This document shows positions 18,959 to 26,872 of a stretch of 64,000 bases of DNA, piece by piece. Made by a program: the position numbers and the translations under genes. Each line of letters starts with the position of its first letter. Within the stretch, counting starts at the first letter, position 1. The DNA lies in NCBI RefSeq assembly GCF_014195585.1, contig NZ_JACICA010000005.1:1-64000 (forward strand), read 5' to 3'. The notes under the pieces were generated by a model. That model saw nothing but the letters and a program-made list of their open reading frames with translations, did not search any database and was not told the DNA's origin. The DNA comes from Alloprevotella rava (GTDB taxonomy: Bacteria; Bacteroidota; Bacteroidia; Bacteroidales; Bacteroidaceae).

Positions 18959-19964
18959 CACACTCTATATCACTACGCCAGAGGCCTACCTTAGCAAAGA
19001 CAGCGAGAATATTGTAGTATCTGTCAAGCAAGAAGAAGTTTTCAGAATTCCCATTATCAATATAGAGAGCATCGTCACTTTTGGCTATATGGGAGCCAGT
19101 CCTGGACTCATGTCTCTTTGTGCAGAAAAAGGAGTATCACTCACTTTCCTTTCCCCTGCAGGTCGCTTTATAGGACATTTTCAAGGTCCAACACGGGGGA
19201 ATGTCCTGCTCCGAAAAGCACAATATCAAAATGCAAACGACGAAGAATGGTCGCTACAAATCTCTCGACTACTCATCGCTGCCAAAATACGAAACTATCG
19301 CAACATTGTGCAACGCTGCATACGTGACTATGGCTCATTTCCAGAGATAGAACAAATTTCAAAGACTCTCAACTTCAGGAAAAATGAAGCTCTACAAGCT
19401 GATAACAAAGACACACTAAGAGGCATAGAAGGTATTGCAGCTAACGAATACTTTTCCATCTTCCCCAATCTAATTACACAACAAAATGCAGATTTCCCTT
19501 TTAACGGCCGAAATAGACGCCCTCCAAAAGATCCAGTTAACACCTTACTTTCTTTTGCATACACTCTTATCGCCAATGACATAAAAGCAGCTTTAGAAAG
19601 CGTAGGTCTTGACCCTTACGTCGGTTTCTTCCATGCGCTACGCCCTGGACGAGCAACCTTAGCATTAGACTTAATGGAAGAACTTAGAGCCTATCTTGGT
19701 GATCGATTCGTCCTATCTCTCATCAATCGCAAACAAATCACTCGGACCGACTTCCTCCAACAAGGAGAGAATGGTATCCTACTTACCGACAAAGGACGCA
19801 AAGTGTTTCTTACAGCATGGCAAAGTCGAAAGCGAGAAACAATCATACATCCGTATCTGAACGAGAAAATAGAAATCGGTTTAATTCCCCATGCCCAAGC
19901 TATGCTCCTTGCACGATACATACGCCACGACATCGATAACTACCCCGTTTTCTTAATTCCCTAA
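18942..19964 (+). CDS. cas1: CRISPR-associated integrase Cas1 (type I-C)
   Basis: Cas1 is the catalytic subunit of the spacer integrase. I choose the ATG at 18942, giving 340 residues starting MRKLLNTLYITTPEAYLS, the usual opening of I-C Cas1. An upstream in-frame ATG lies inside cas4 and would add residues foreign to the family. Metal ligands are visible: Glu163 in GIEGIAANEYF, His231 in FFHALRPGR and Asp243 in LALDLMEE. The gene overlaps the end of cas4 and is followed after 4 bases by cas2. Confidence 0.96.
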   Translation: MRKLLNTLYITTPEAYLSKDSENIVVSVKQEEVFRIPIINIESIVTFGYMGASPGLMSLCAEKGVSLTFLSPAGRFIGHFQGPTRGNVLLRKAQYQNANDEEWSLQISRLLIAAKIRNYRNIVQRCIRDYGSFPEIEQISKTLNFRKNEALQADNKDTLRGIEGIAANEYFSIFPNLITQQNADFPFNGRNRRPPKDPVNTLLSFAYTLIANDIKAALESVGLDPYVGFFHALRPGRATLALDLMEELRAYLGDRFVLSLINRKQITRTDFLQQGENGILLTDKGRKVFLTAWQSRKRETIIHPYLNEKIEIGLIPHAQAMLLARYIRHDIDNYPVFLIP

Positions 19965-19968
19965 CACC

Positions 19969-20259
19969 ATGAAACTTCTCATAACCTACGATGTTGAAAC
20001 AATCACAAAAGAAGGACAGAAAAGACTCCGCCTTGTAGCAAAAGCTTGTAAAGATTTTGGACAACGCGTTCAAAATTCAGTTTTCGAATGCGACGTTGAT
20101 GAATCCCAATTCGTACTTCTGAAAAATAAACTCGAAAATATAATAGACAAAGAATCTGATAGCATCCGAATCTATCATCTAAAAAATAATTCACAACAAA
20201 GCACAATAATTATAGGTAAAATCACGTCTTATAACATAGAAAGTCTCTTGATGATCTAA
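19969..20259 (+). CDS. cas2: CRISPR-associated protein Cas2
   Basis: Cas2 is the small structural partner that dimerises between Cas1 dimers in the adaptation complex. The 96-residue protein shows the ferredoxin-like opening strand LLITYDV with Asp8, the helix KRLRLVAKACKDFGQRVQNSVFEC, and the late strand DSIRIYHL. This is the last gene before the array, the usual I-C order. Confidence 0.95.
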   Translation: MKLLITYDVETITKEGQKRLRLVAKACKDFGQRVQNSVFECDVDESQFVLLKNKLENIIDKESDSIRIYHLKNNSQQSTIIIGKITSYNIESLLMI

Positions 20260-20428
20260 AATGCGAACCTTATGCTCTACATAAATCATCGCAGTTTCGC
20301 AGTCTCAGATTATCAACTACTTAACTTAAAGGAAAAGTCAGAAAGTTTATTCAAAGGAAATCCACACCAATACGTTCGCAAAACGTACCACATATTACCC
20401 TGACTTTCAGCCCTTTCCTTTTTATACA
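20260..20428 (+). promoter_or_regulatory. CRISPR leader
   Basis: This 169-base non-coding stretch lies between cas2 and the first repeat, on the side where new spacers should enter. A possible promoter is TTTA (20346-20349), 21 bases, TACGTTCG (20371-20378), one mismatch in each box. The leader also contains a broken inverted repeat: AAAGGAAA-A-GTCAG at 20328-20341 against CTGAC (20400-20404) and TTTCCTTT (20414-20421), ending 7 bases before repeat 1. The role of the inverted repeat is unknown. Confidence 0.7.
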
Positions 20429-21533
20429 GTCGCACCCCGCCTGGGGTGCGTGGATTGAAACTTCACATCGGAGCGCTTTAATTTGGCAACGTCTGTCGCA
20501 CCCCGCCTGGGGTGCGTGGATTGAAACCAGAACATATCACCTAGGTCAACTATAATATCGCGTCGCACCCCGCCTGGGGTGCGTGGATTGAAACATACCC
20601 ATGCCCATGCACCCCAATGCTATTCCGAGTCGCACCCCGCCTGGGGTGCGTGGATTGAAACTATTACCCTGCTGCTTCGCTGTGCAACGCGTACCGTCGC
20701 ACCCCGCCTGGGGTGCGTGGATTGAAACAGTTTTTTGTTTTACTTCCTCATCATTTAGATGTAGTCGCACCCCGCCTGGGGTGCGTGGATTGAAACGACA
20801 TACTGAAGGGCTGTGAGCGAGCAAGTGAGCGTCGCACCCCGCCTGGGGTGCGTGGATTGAAACTTATACTGGAGCACGACCCCGCACTGGCCGGGAGGTC
20901 GCACCCCGCCTGGGGTGCGTGGATTGAAACGGATCAGGGAGGGGCACCAGATGAGAGAGGTGATGGTCGCACCCCGCCTGGGGTGCGTGGATTGAAACAA
21001 GAGCCCGGCAATCCGCTTGGTCCCGGCAAGTCGTCGCACCCCGCCTGGGGTGCGTGGATTGAAACTGCGAGATGTCGTAGTAGACAAAGCCCCGTTCCCG
21101 TCGCACCCCGCCTGGGGTGCGTGGATTGAAACATGTCCGTGATTTGCTCCAGGAAGAAGCGGGGGAGGTCGCACCCCGCCTGGGGTGCGTGGATTGAAAC
21201 GAAAAGTACAGTCCTAACGGTGATGACGAGGGAGTCGCACCCCGCTTGGGGTGCGTGGATTGAAACTTCTGTCAGCTTCCAGGTATCCTCAAACGATGTG
21301 GTTGCACCCCGCCTGGGGTGCGTGGATTGAAACGAAAAGTACAGTCCTAACGGTGATGACGAGGGAGTCGCACCCCGCCTGGGGTGCGTGGATTGAAACA
21401 TCATAAATCACACTTTTATCGAAAATAATCACGGTCGCACCCCGCCTGGGGTGCGTGGATTGAAACTTTGACGTACTTAAGAAATACCTTGTCAATCAGT
21501 GTCGCACCCCGCCTGGGGTGCGTGGATTGAGGA
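20429..21533 (+). CRISPR. Type I-C CRISPR array, 17 repeats and 16 spacers
   Basis: The 33-base repeat starts GTCGCACCCCG, contains a perfect 8-bp stem CGCACCCC/GGGGTGCG with loop GCCT, and ends GTGGATTGAAAC, the 5' tag of I-C crRNAs. Repeats start at 20429, 20495, 20562, 20629, 20696, 20764, 20831, 20898, 20966, 21033, 21100, 21168, 21234, 21301, 21367, 21434 and 21501. Spacers are 33-35 bases. Repeat 13 has CCCGCTTGGGG (C to T), repeat 14 begins GTTG instead of GTCG, and repeat 17 has lost the final AAC, as expected at the leader-distal end. Spacers 12 (21201-21233) and 14 (21334-21366) are identical. No spacer obviously matches another place in the window. Confidence 0.98.
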
Positions 21534-21742
21534 TTCTGGTAGTAGTTTTTATTTCAACTGTGGAGCATTGAAGTATTAGAGAATCTGTATATCATTCCTA
21601 TGAGCTATCATAAAGATTAGATACTCTGCCAGAAAAACATAGTGCCACTTTACCATGAGTGGCCGCTGTAAGGTTCATATTTCTATTCATTTTCTTGAAA
21701 AAATCCCAGAGGCAAAAAAGTATATTATAGATTTCTTCGTCC

Positions 21743-21838
21743 ATATCCTTATTGCGTTTGAGAATACAATAAGGCTGTCAGCTGACATCCTTATTGCGTC
21801 AGCCGACGCCCTTATTGTAGCGGAGCAGACAGTAAGGA
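21743..21838 (+). repeat. Dispersed palindromic element, copy C
   Basis: This is a well-conserved copy: ATATCCTTATTGCGTTTGAG, AATACAATAAGG, CTGTCAGCTGACATCC, TTATTGCGTCAGCCGACGCC, CTTATTGTA. It begins 210 bases after the end of the CRISPR array, on the same strand as the copies at 33849 and 56641. Confidence 0.75.
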
Positions 21839-21884
21839 AGACCGAAGCGAAGAGGATACACCCTCTCCTCCTGTTTTGTTTTCG

Positions 21885-22055
21885 TGTTGTCACGTCGTCA
21901 CGTTGTCACGTTTTTGCTATAATGAATTGGAAATGTGCGTATTGTGAGCGTGATAACAGTGTGACAACAAAATCAATAGCGAAATTCATTGTCACGCATT
22001 TAAGCAATTATATATCAGCGTGTTTACTTCATACTGACAACGTGACAACAAAATC
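21885..22055. repeat. GTGACAAC direct and inverted repeats
   Basis: GTGACAACAAAATC occurs at 21961-21974 and again at 22042-22055. The inverted form GTTGTCACGTT (21902-21912) is complementary to AACGTGACAAC (22039-22049). A short TGTCACG-TCGTCACG-TTGTCACG tandem lies at about 21887-21911. No function is evident. Confidence 0.6.
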
Positions 22056-22236
22056 GGACAGTTTCTCTCGTGGAAGAAAACGTGCTCATATTCCGCAACG
22101 CATTCTGTATCATCCCTTCGCTACACACATTCGGTTCGAATTGTAAATTTATGGGGTAAAAAAGAGATAAAAGAGGGTATGGGAGGGGAAGAGATAAAGT
22201 TTTTTACGATTTTATCATAGATTTTGTCAACTTTAC

Positions 22237-22267
22237 TTGGCATAATGAAATATAGTATATATATTTG
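22237..22267 (+). promoter_or_regulatory. Promoter of the DUF805 gene
   Basis: TTG at 22237-22239, 20 bases, then TATATTTG at 22260-22267. The -33 box has one mismatch (CTTG) to TTTG. Confidence 0.6.
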
Positions 22268-22309
22268 CCTATCCCAACTAAGGTTAACATCTACACAACT
22301 ACTTAAATC

Positions 22310-22795
22310 ATGCAAACAAAACCGATGCTTTCGTTTCCGAAAGCAGTAAAAAAGGCATTCCGCGACTACGCCATCTTCAGTGGACGCTCGCGCCGCTCGG
22401 AATTCTGGTGGTTCGCACTATTCAACACTATTGTGACCATGGGTTTGCAGTTTGCATTTTTCACTATCTCTATTATCACGGGACTTGTTTGGGTAAAATT
22501 CCTTGTTTATCTCTATTCTTTGGCAACACTCATCCCTTCCCTTGCCGTTGCGGTGCGCCGCTTACACGACACGGGACGGAGCGGCGGTTGGATTGTCGAT
22601 CTTTTCTTGTCGACACTTCCAATGATACCTACACTCCCGCTAGCCGTATGGGACGGTCGCATATGGGCGATAGTGATTCTCTCGCTTTGCGCTCTGATCA
22701 GCTTTGCGCTCAGTATCACCATCTTGGTGTTCTGCACCAACGATTCGAGTACGTACAGCAATAAGTATGGGCCTTCGCCCAAGTACATAGACTGA
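22310..22795 (+). CDS. DUF805 family inner-membrane protein
   Basis: This 161-residue membrane protein carries the DUF805 signs: an N-terminal soluble stretch with FSGRSRRSEFWWF, several membrane helices, and the motif VAVRRLHDTGRSGGW between helices. The family includes E. coli YhaH/YhaI, of unknown function. It is monocistronic with its own promoter and a hairpin after the stop. Confidence 0.9.
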   Translation: MQTKPMLSFPKAVKKAFRDYAIFSGRSRRSEFWWFALFNTIVTMGLQFAFFTISIITGLVWVKFLVYLYSLATLIPSLAVAVRRLHDTGRSGGWIVDLFLSTLPMIPTLPLAVWDGRIWAIVILSLCALISFALSITILVFCTNDSSTYSNKYGPSPKYID

Positions 22796-22827
22796 ACAGT
22801 TTTCTCATAATTGTAAGTTTCAGAAAG

Positions 22828-22865
22828 AGGGGTGCAACGTTTTTTTTCCTACGTTGTGCCCCTCA
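22828..22865. terminator. Hairpin after the DUF805 gene
   Basis: GAGGGGTGCAACGT (22828-22841) pairs with ACGTTGTGCCCCTC (22852-22865) apart from two central mismatches. The loop is T-rich; the tail after it is only moderately T-rich. Confidence 0.55.
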
Positions 22866-23043
22866 TATTTATCCTAAGAGTGGCAAAAAATGGAGAGAAG
22901 AAAAGAACGAGAAAAAACTGACAAAAGAACAAGAGAAAAGAGCTTTTATATGTCAAAATAGTCGGAGAAATACGTTTCAGCGGGAATTCGCGCGCTTTGC
23001 ACCTAAAATTCTTTAATTCCGCAAAGCAACCACTTTTTTGATG

Positions 23044-23051
23044 TATTTTTG
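23044..23051 (+). promoter_or_regulatory. -7 element of the PBP4-type gene
   Basis: TATTTTTG matches the -7 consensus and lies 22 bases before the ATG at 23074. No clear TTTG is found at the right distance upstream. It supports the start at 23074, since the upstream in-frame ATG at 23038 precedes the expected transcript start. Confidence 0.5.
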
Positions 23052-23073
23052 CGTAAGACTTAACACACACCGA

Positions 23074-24315
23074 ATGTTTCACAGACTTTTTCTATACCTC
23101 CCCGCCCTACTGCTAACACTCACCAGTTGCAGCAGTGGCAAAAATCAGCACAATAAAAATAATCTGCAAAGCTCTGCTGACACGGTGGTGGACGATGCGC
23201 TCCGCCAGCAGCTGGCCGACTATGTGGAGCAAAAACGGCAAGGTGAGCATTTGGGACTTTATGTCTACGATCTCACGGCCGACAAACCCGTTTTCGGCTA
23301 TCGCGAACAAGCCCCAATGCCGCCGGCTTCGTGCATGAAACTCATCAGTGGCGTGGCAGCTCTGCACCTGCTCACGGACAAATACCTCTACCGCACAACG
23401 CTCTACGTGAAGGGGCGCATCCGCAACGGCGTATTGCAGGGTGATGTAGTGCTGCAAGGCAGTCTCGACCCGCAACTCTACGCTCCCGACCTCGTCATGT
23501 TCACCAACGCCTTGAAGCGGCACGGCATCCTGGAGGTGGAGGGCAACGTCCTTTTCTCGCCCGTCCACGATGAAGTACCCACACCCGAGCAACACTGGGG
23601 CCCTGGCGATGTGGTGCTACCCCAGTACGGACTCTTCTACCAACCGCGCCCCATCATCTTGCGCCAACTCCACAACGCCCTGCAGCGCGCCGGTATCAGA
23701 GTGAGTGCCGAGCGCGTGGGCATAGGCACAGTACCCCATGGAGCGCGCCGAATCTTCCGCTTCAACCGCCAAATGGGCCTCGTCCTTGGGCGGGCATGGC
23801 ACAACAGTAGTAACACGCAAAGCAGCGGCCTCCTCTACACCCTCGGCTTAGAGTCGTCGCCCAGCGCGTCCGCAAGCCCCGACCGCCACGACCTGCGCCA
23901 GCGCGGCGTGGACTATATCCATCGCTTCGTGCGCGAGCAGCTCGACAGCACCGGAACGAATGTCATCCACGACGCCTGCGGCCTCTGCTCCGAAAACCGC
24001 GTGACGGCCGAACTCCTCGTTAAGACCCTGCGCTACGCCTATCAGCGGCCCCAGATCTTCCGCATGATGCGTGCCCACCTCCCCATCTCAGGCACCAGCG
24101 GCTCTTTCCTCCACATGATGGAACGCAGCACGGCGCGCGGTAAGATTCAGGCCAAAACCGGCACACTCACTCGCCCCTACGGCATCTCCACGCTGTCGGG
24201 CTTTTGCCGCGGTCGCAACGGCCATCTCTTGGCTTTCGCCATCCTCAATAGCCAGATGTCCATCCTCGATGCCCGCCCCATTCAGCAACGGCTCTGTGAA
24301 ATCATGATCCAGTAG
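23074..24315 (+). CDS. dacB: D-alanyl-D-alanine carboxypeptidase/endopeptidase, PBP4 family lipoprotein
   Basis: The enzyme removes terminal D-Ala from peptidoglycan stem peptides and/or cuts cross-links in the periplasm (peptidase S13). The three penicillin-binding motifs are present in order: SCMK (Ser86-Lys89), SEN (306-308) and KTG (361-363). The large insert between the first two motifs is typical of PBP4. From the ATG at 23074 the protein (413 residues) has a signal peptide ending in a lipobox LTSC, which would tether it to a membrane; many PBP4 proteins are not lipoproteins. The gene symbol is by family, not by proven orthology. Confidence 0.88.
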   Translation: MFHRLFLYLPALLLTLTSCSSGKNQHNKNNLQSSADTVVDDALRQQLADYVEQKRQGEHLGLYVYDLTADKPVFGYREQAPMPPASCMKLISGVAALHLLTDKYLYRTTLYVKGRIRNGVLQGDVVLQGSLDPQLYAPDLVMFTNALKRHGILEVEGNVLFSPVHDEVPTPEQHWGPGDVVLPQYGLFYQPRPIILRQLHNALQRAGIRVSAERVGIGTVPHGARRIFRFNRQMGLVLGRAWHNSSNTQSSGLLYTLGLESSPSASASPDRHDLRQRGVDYIHRFVREQLDSTGTNVIHDACGLCSENRVTAELLVKTLRYAYQRPQIFRMMRAHLPISGTSGSFLHMMERSTARGKIQAKTGTLTRPYGISTLSGFCRGRNGHLLAFAILNSQMSILDARPIQQRLCEIMIQ

Positions 24316-24397
24316 GGAGAAGCGAGAAAACGCACAGAGCAGAGGAGCAGTCCCATGGACTGTGCCTAAAAATCCGCCCGCACTGCCGATAGGCTTA

Positions 24398-24429
24398 TTT
24401 GGCGTTTTTATCACAATATCGTATTTTTG
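24398..24429 (+). promoter_or_regulatory. Promoter of hflX
   Basis: TTTG at 24398-24401, exactly 20 bases, then TATTTTTG at 24422-24429. The transcript start near 24435 leaves a 12-base leader and rules out the upstream in-frame ATG at 24399, which overlaps the -33 box. Confidence 0.8.
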
Positions 24430-24446
24430 CAGTCAAACCAATCATT

Positions 24447-25712
24447 ATGTTCGAAATAGAAAAAATAGAGAACCACGTGGAAAAGGCGGTGCTCGTTGCG
24501 CTCATCACCAAAACGCAGGACGAACGCCAAGCTAACGAATACCTCGACGAGTTAGCTTTTCTGGCCGAGACGGCTGGCGCGGAATGCGTTAAACGCTTCA
24601 CGCAGAAGCTCGATGGGCCTCATTCCGTCACGTATGTGGGCAAGGGAAAGCTCGAAGAGATGCGCCGCTGGATCGAGTCCGAACTCGAAGCGGAGCGGGA
24701 CGTAGACATGGTGGTCTTTGACGACGAGCTCAGCGCAAAGCAGATCCGCAACATTGAGAACGAGCTGAAAGTGCGCGTCATCGACCGAACGCAACTCATC
24801 CTCGACATCTTTGCCATGCGTGCCCAGACGGCGAACGCCAAAACGCAGGTGGAGCTGGCTCAATACAAATATATGCTGCCGCGCTTACAGCGAATGTGGA
24901 CTCACCTCGAACGCCAGGGCGGCGGCTCTGGCTCGGGCGGCGGAAAAGGTTCAGTAGGACTTCGCGGTCCGGGTGAGACGCAGCTCGAGATGGACCGCCG
25001 AATCATCCTCAACCGCATGGCATTGCTCAAAAGTCGCTTGTCGGAAATCGACAAACAAAAGCGCACGCAGCGTTCCAACCGCGGCCGCATGATTCGCGTG
25101 GCTTTAGTGGGCTATACAAACGTGGGAAAATCCACGCTCCTCAACCTCATGGCCAAGACGGAGGTGTTCGCAGAGAACAAACTCTTCGCCACGCTCGACA
25201 CAACAGTTCGAAAGGTAGTCATCGACAATCTGCCGTTCCTCCTCTCCGACACCGTCGGCTTCATCCGCAAGATTCCCACCGACCTCGTTGATTCGTTCAA
25301 ATCCACCCTTGATGAGGTGCGCGAGGCCGACCTCCTGCTCCACGTTGTCGATATTTCGCACCCCGATTTCGAGGAGCAAATCGATGTAGTCAACCGCACA
25401 CTGGCCGACTTGGGCTGTGCAGAGAAACCTGTCATTATCGTGTTCAACAAAGTGGACGCTTACACCTGGACGGAGAAGGAGGCTGACGACCTCACGCCGG
25501 CAGGTAGCGAGAACGTGAGCTTGGTAGAGCTGCAACAAACTTGGATGAACAAGATGGGCGAGAACTGTATTTTCATCTCCGCCCGAGAGCGCCTCAACAT
25601 CGACGAACTCCGCGACTTGCTCTATAATCGTGTGCGCCAGCTTCACGTTCAGAAATATCCCTACAACGATTTTCTTTTCAATCAGTACGACAGCGAAGGC
25701 CGTCCGCTCTGA
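24447..25712 (+). CDS. hflX: Ribosome-associated GTPase HflX
   Basis: HflX binds the 50S subunit and splits stalled or hibernating ribosomes. The 421-residue protein has the N-terminal HflX domain, a glycine-rich linker (near residue 157) leading into GLRGPGETQLEMDRR, and the GTPase domain. The G1 motif is GYTNVGKS (222-229), G3 is DTVGF, G4 is NKVD, and an ISARE segment follows. I use the ATG at 24447, placed by the promoter just upstream. The gene is monocistronic and ends at a strong hairpin. Confidence 0.95.
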   Translation: MFEIEKIENHVEKAVLVALITKTQDERQANEYLDELAFLAETAGAECVKRFTQKLDGPHSVTYVGKGKLEEMRRWIESELEAERDVDMVVFDDELSAKQIRNIENELKVRVIDRTQLILDIFAMRAQTANAKTQVELAQYKYMLPRLQRMWTHLERQGGGSGSGGGKGSVGLRGPGETQLEMDRRIILNRMALLKSRLSEIDKQKRTQRSNRGRMIRVALVGYTNVGKSTLLNLMAKTEVFAENKLFATLDTTVRKVVIDNLPFLLSDTVGFIRKIPTDLVDSFKSTLDEVREADLLLHVVDISHPDFEEQIDVVNRTLADLGCAEKPVIIVFNKVDAYTWTEKEADDLTPAGSENVSLVELQQTWMNKMGENCIFISARERLNIDELRDLLYNRVRQLHVQKYPYNDFLFNQYDSEGRPL

Positions 25713-25731
25713 TTCATTCTCTCATATCCCT

Positions 25732-25795
25732 AAAAGCCGAGCCAGTTTGCAGCACCTTCTCTCGTTTCCGTGCTGCCGCGGCTCGGCCTTTTCCC
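25732..25795 (+). terminator. Terminator between hflX and tcdA
   Basis: AAAAGCCGAGCC (25732-25743) pairs with GGCTCGGCCTTTT (25780-25792) with one bulged G, enclosing a second stem GCAGCAC/GTGCTGC (25749-25755 with 25770-25776). The distal arm ends in TTTT. It ends 8 bases before the tcdA start. Confidence 0.75.
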
Positions 25796-25802
25796 ACCCA
25801 TT

Positions 25803-26696
25803 ATGCAAGAACAACATTCTCGAACCCAACTCCTCTTAGGTCGTCCAGCCATCGATACGCTCGAAGGTAGCAGCGTGGCGGTTTTCGGTGTGGGCGGCGT
25901 AGGCGGCTATGTTGTGGAAGTACTCGCCCGCAGCGGCGTGGGCGAACTCGCCCTTTTCGACAACGACCGCGTGTGTCTCTCCAATGTGAACCGACAAATC
26001 GTAGCCCTTCATTCCACTGTGGGGCAATACAAAGTGGATGCGGCCGAGGCACGTATCCGCGACATCAACCCGCATTGCATTGTCCATAAATATCCCACTT
26101 TTTATCTTCCCTCAAATGCCGACGACTACGACTTGAGCCAGTACGACTATGTGGTGGATTGCATCGACACGGTCACGGCAAAAATCGAACTCATCAAGCG
26201 TTGCCACCAGCTTCATGTGCCTATCCTTTCGTGTATGGGCGCAGCCAATAAAATGGATGCAACAGCCTTTCGCGTGATGGATATTACCAAGACGACAATG
26301 GACCCTCTGGCGAAAGTTATCCGCAAGAAACTTCGCACTCTGCGCATACCTCATCTCAAAGTGGTGTATAGCGAGGAGCAGCCGCTCCGTCCGCTCATCG
26401 AGGAGATGCCGGTTGCTGCTGTTCAGAACTCCTCCGACACCTCCCCCTGCCTCTCGACAGATGCGGAGATGCCCACCCCCACGGAGCGGCGTACCGTTCC
26501 TGCCAGCAACGCTTTCGTACCTGCTGCTGCGGGTCTCATCGCGGGCGGCGAAGTGGTGAAGGATCTCCTCCGTTTGGCCGAAACCTATCGCATCGCGCCT
26601 GCCGACATGGCCAACAGCCCTGCTGCCCAAGCTGCAGCCGAACGGGCCAAAGCCCATCGCGAACGTGTCAGCAAAATCCACAACAAAGGAGAATAA
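25803..26696 (+). CDS. tcdA: tRNA threonylcarbamoyladenosine dehydratase TcdA (CsdL), E1-like
   Basis: TcdA adenylates and cyclises the t6A37 modification to ct6A in ANN-decoding tRNAs, using an E1/ThiF-like fold. I use the ATG at 25803 (MQEQHSRTQLLLG), giving 297 residues against about 270 in E. coli. An upstream in-frame start would lie inside the terminator. Visible features are the nucleotide loop GVGGVGG, NVNRQ of the ThiF family, and VVDCIDT. A Pro/Thr/Ser-rich insert of about 30 residues (near 205-235) and a charged Ala-rich tail account for the extra length. Confidence 0.9.
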   Translation: MQEQHSRTQLLLGRPAIDTLEGSSVAVFGVGGVGGYVVEVLARSGVGELALFDNDRVCLSNVNRQIVALHSTVGQYKVDAAEARIRDINPHCIVHKYPTFYLPSNADDYDLSQYDYVVDCIDTVTAKIELIKRCHQLHVPILSCMGAANKMDATAFRVMDITKTTMDPLAKVIRKKLRTLRIPHLKVVYSEEQPLRPLIEEMPVAAVQNSSDTSPCLSTDAEMPTPTERRTVPASNAFVPAAAGLIAGGEVVKDLLRLAETYRIAPADMANSPAAQAAAERAKAHRERVSKIHNKGE

Positions 26697-26713
26697 AAAA
26701 AGCAGCCTGCTTC

Positions 26714-26788
26714 TCCGACCAGTCTGACTAATCCGACCAGTCGGACCTATCCGACCCGTCTGACAAGTCCGACCCGTCCGACAAGTCC
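26714..26788 (+). repeat. Nine-base tandem repeat TCCGACnnG, eight units
   Basis: Eight nine-base units follow one another from 26714: TCCGACCAG, TCTGACTAA, TCCGACCAG, TCGGACCTA, TCCGACCCG, TCTGACAAG, TCCGACCCG, TCCGACAAG, then a partial TCC. It begins 17 bases after the tcdA stop codon. Shorter arrays of the same unit lie at 45702-45728 and 46934-46978. Confidence 0.8.
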
Positions 26789-26818
26789 AATTCTTCAAAG
26801 CACCAGCTATTCAATAGA

Positions 26819-26851
26819 AAGCCCCGAGCATTCAGCGAATGTTCGGGGCTA
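26819..26851 (-). terminator. Terminator of the fumarase gene
   Basis: AGCCCCGAGCATTC (26820-26833) pairs with GAATGTTCGGGGCT (26837-26850) with a single G-T wobble and a three-base loop. On the minus strand the stem is followed by TTTCTATT. It may also stop transcripts from tcdA. Confidence 0.8.
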
Positions 26852-26872
26852 AAATTATGGAGTTGTCAGGGA

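Larger units (their letters stand above)
21534..22309. other. Gene-free stretch after the CRISPR array
   Basis: No gene is supported. The stretch carries copy C of the dispersed palindromic element (21743-21838). After it comes a region with GTTGTCACG-type direct and inverted repeats (21885-22055), then the promoter of the DUF805 gene. The 163-codon frame at 21655-22146 runs through both repeat regions and its residues are just translations of them. Confidence 0.6.

Noticed and set aside
20546-21495. Open frames of 60-156 codons across the CRISPR array on both strands
   Set aside because: They are translations of the CRISPR repeat (peptides such as SIHAPQAGCD and SHPAWGAWIET) and have no coding meaning.
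21655-22146. A 163-codon frame after the CRISPR array
   Set aside because: It runs through two repeat regions and its sequence reflects only those repeats.
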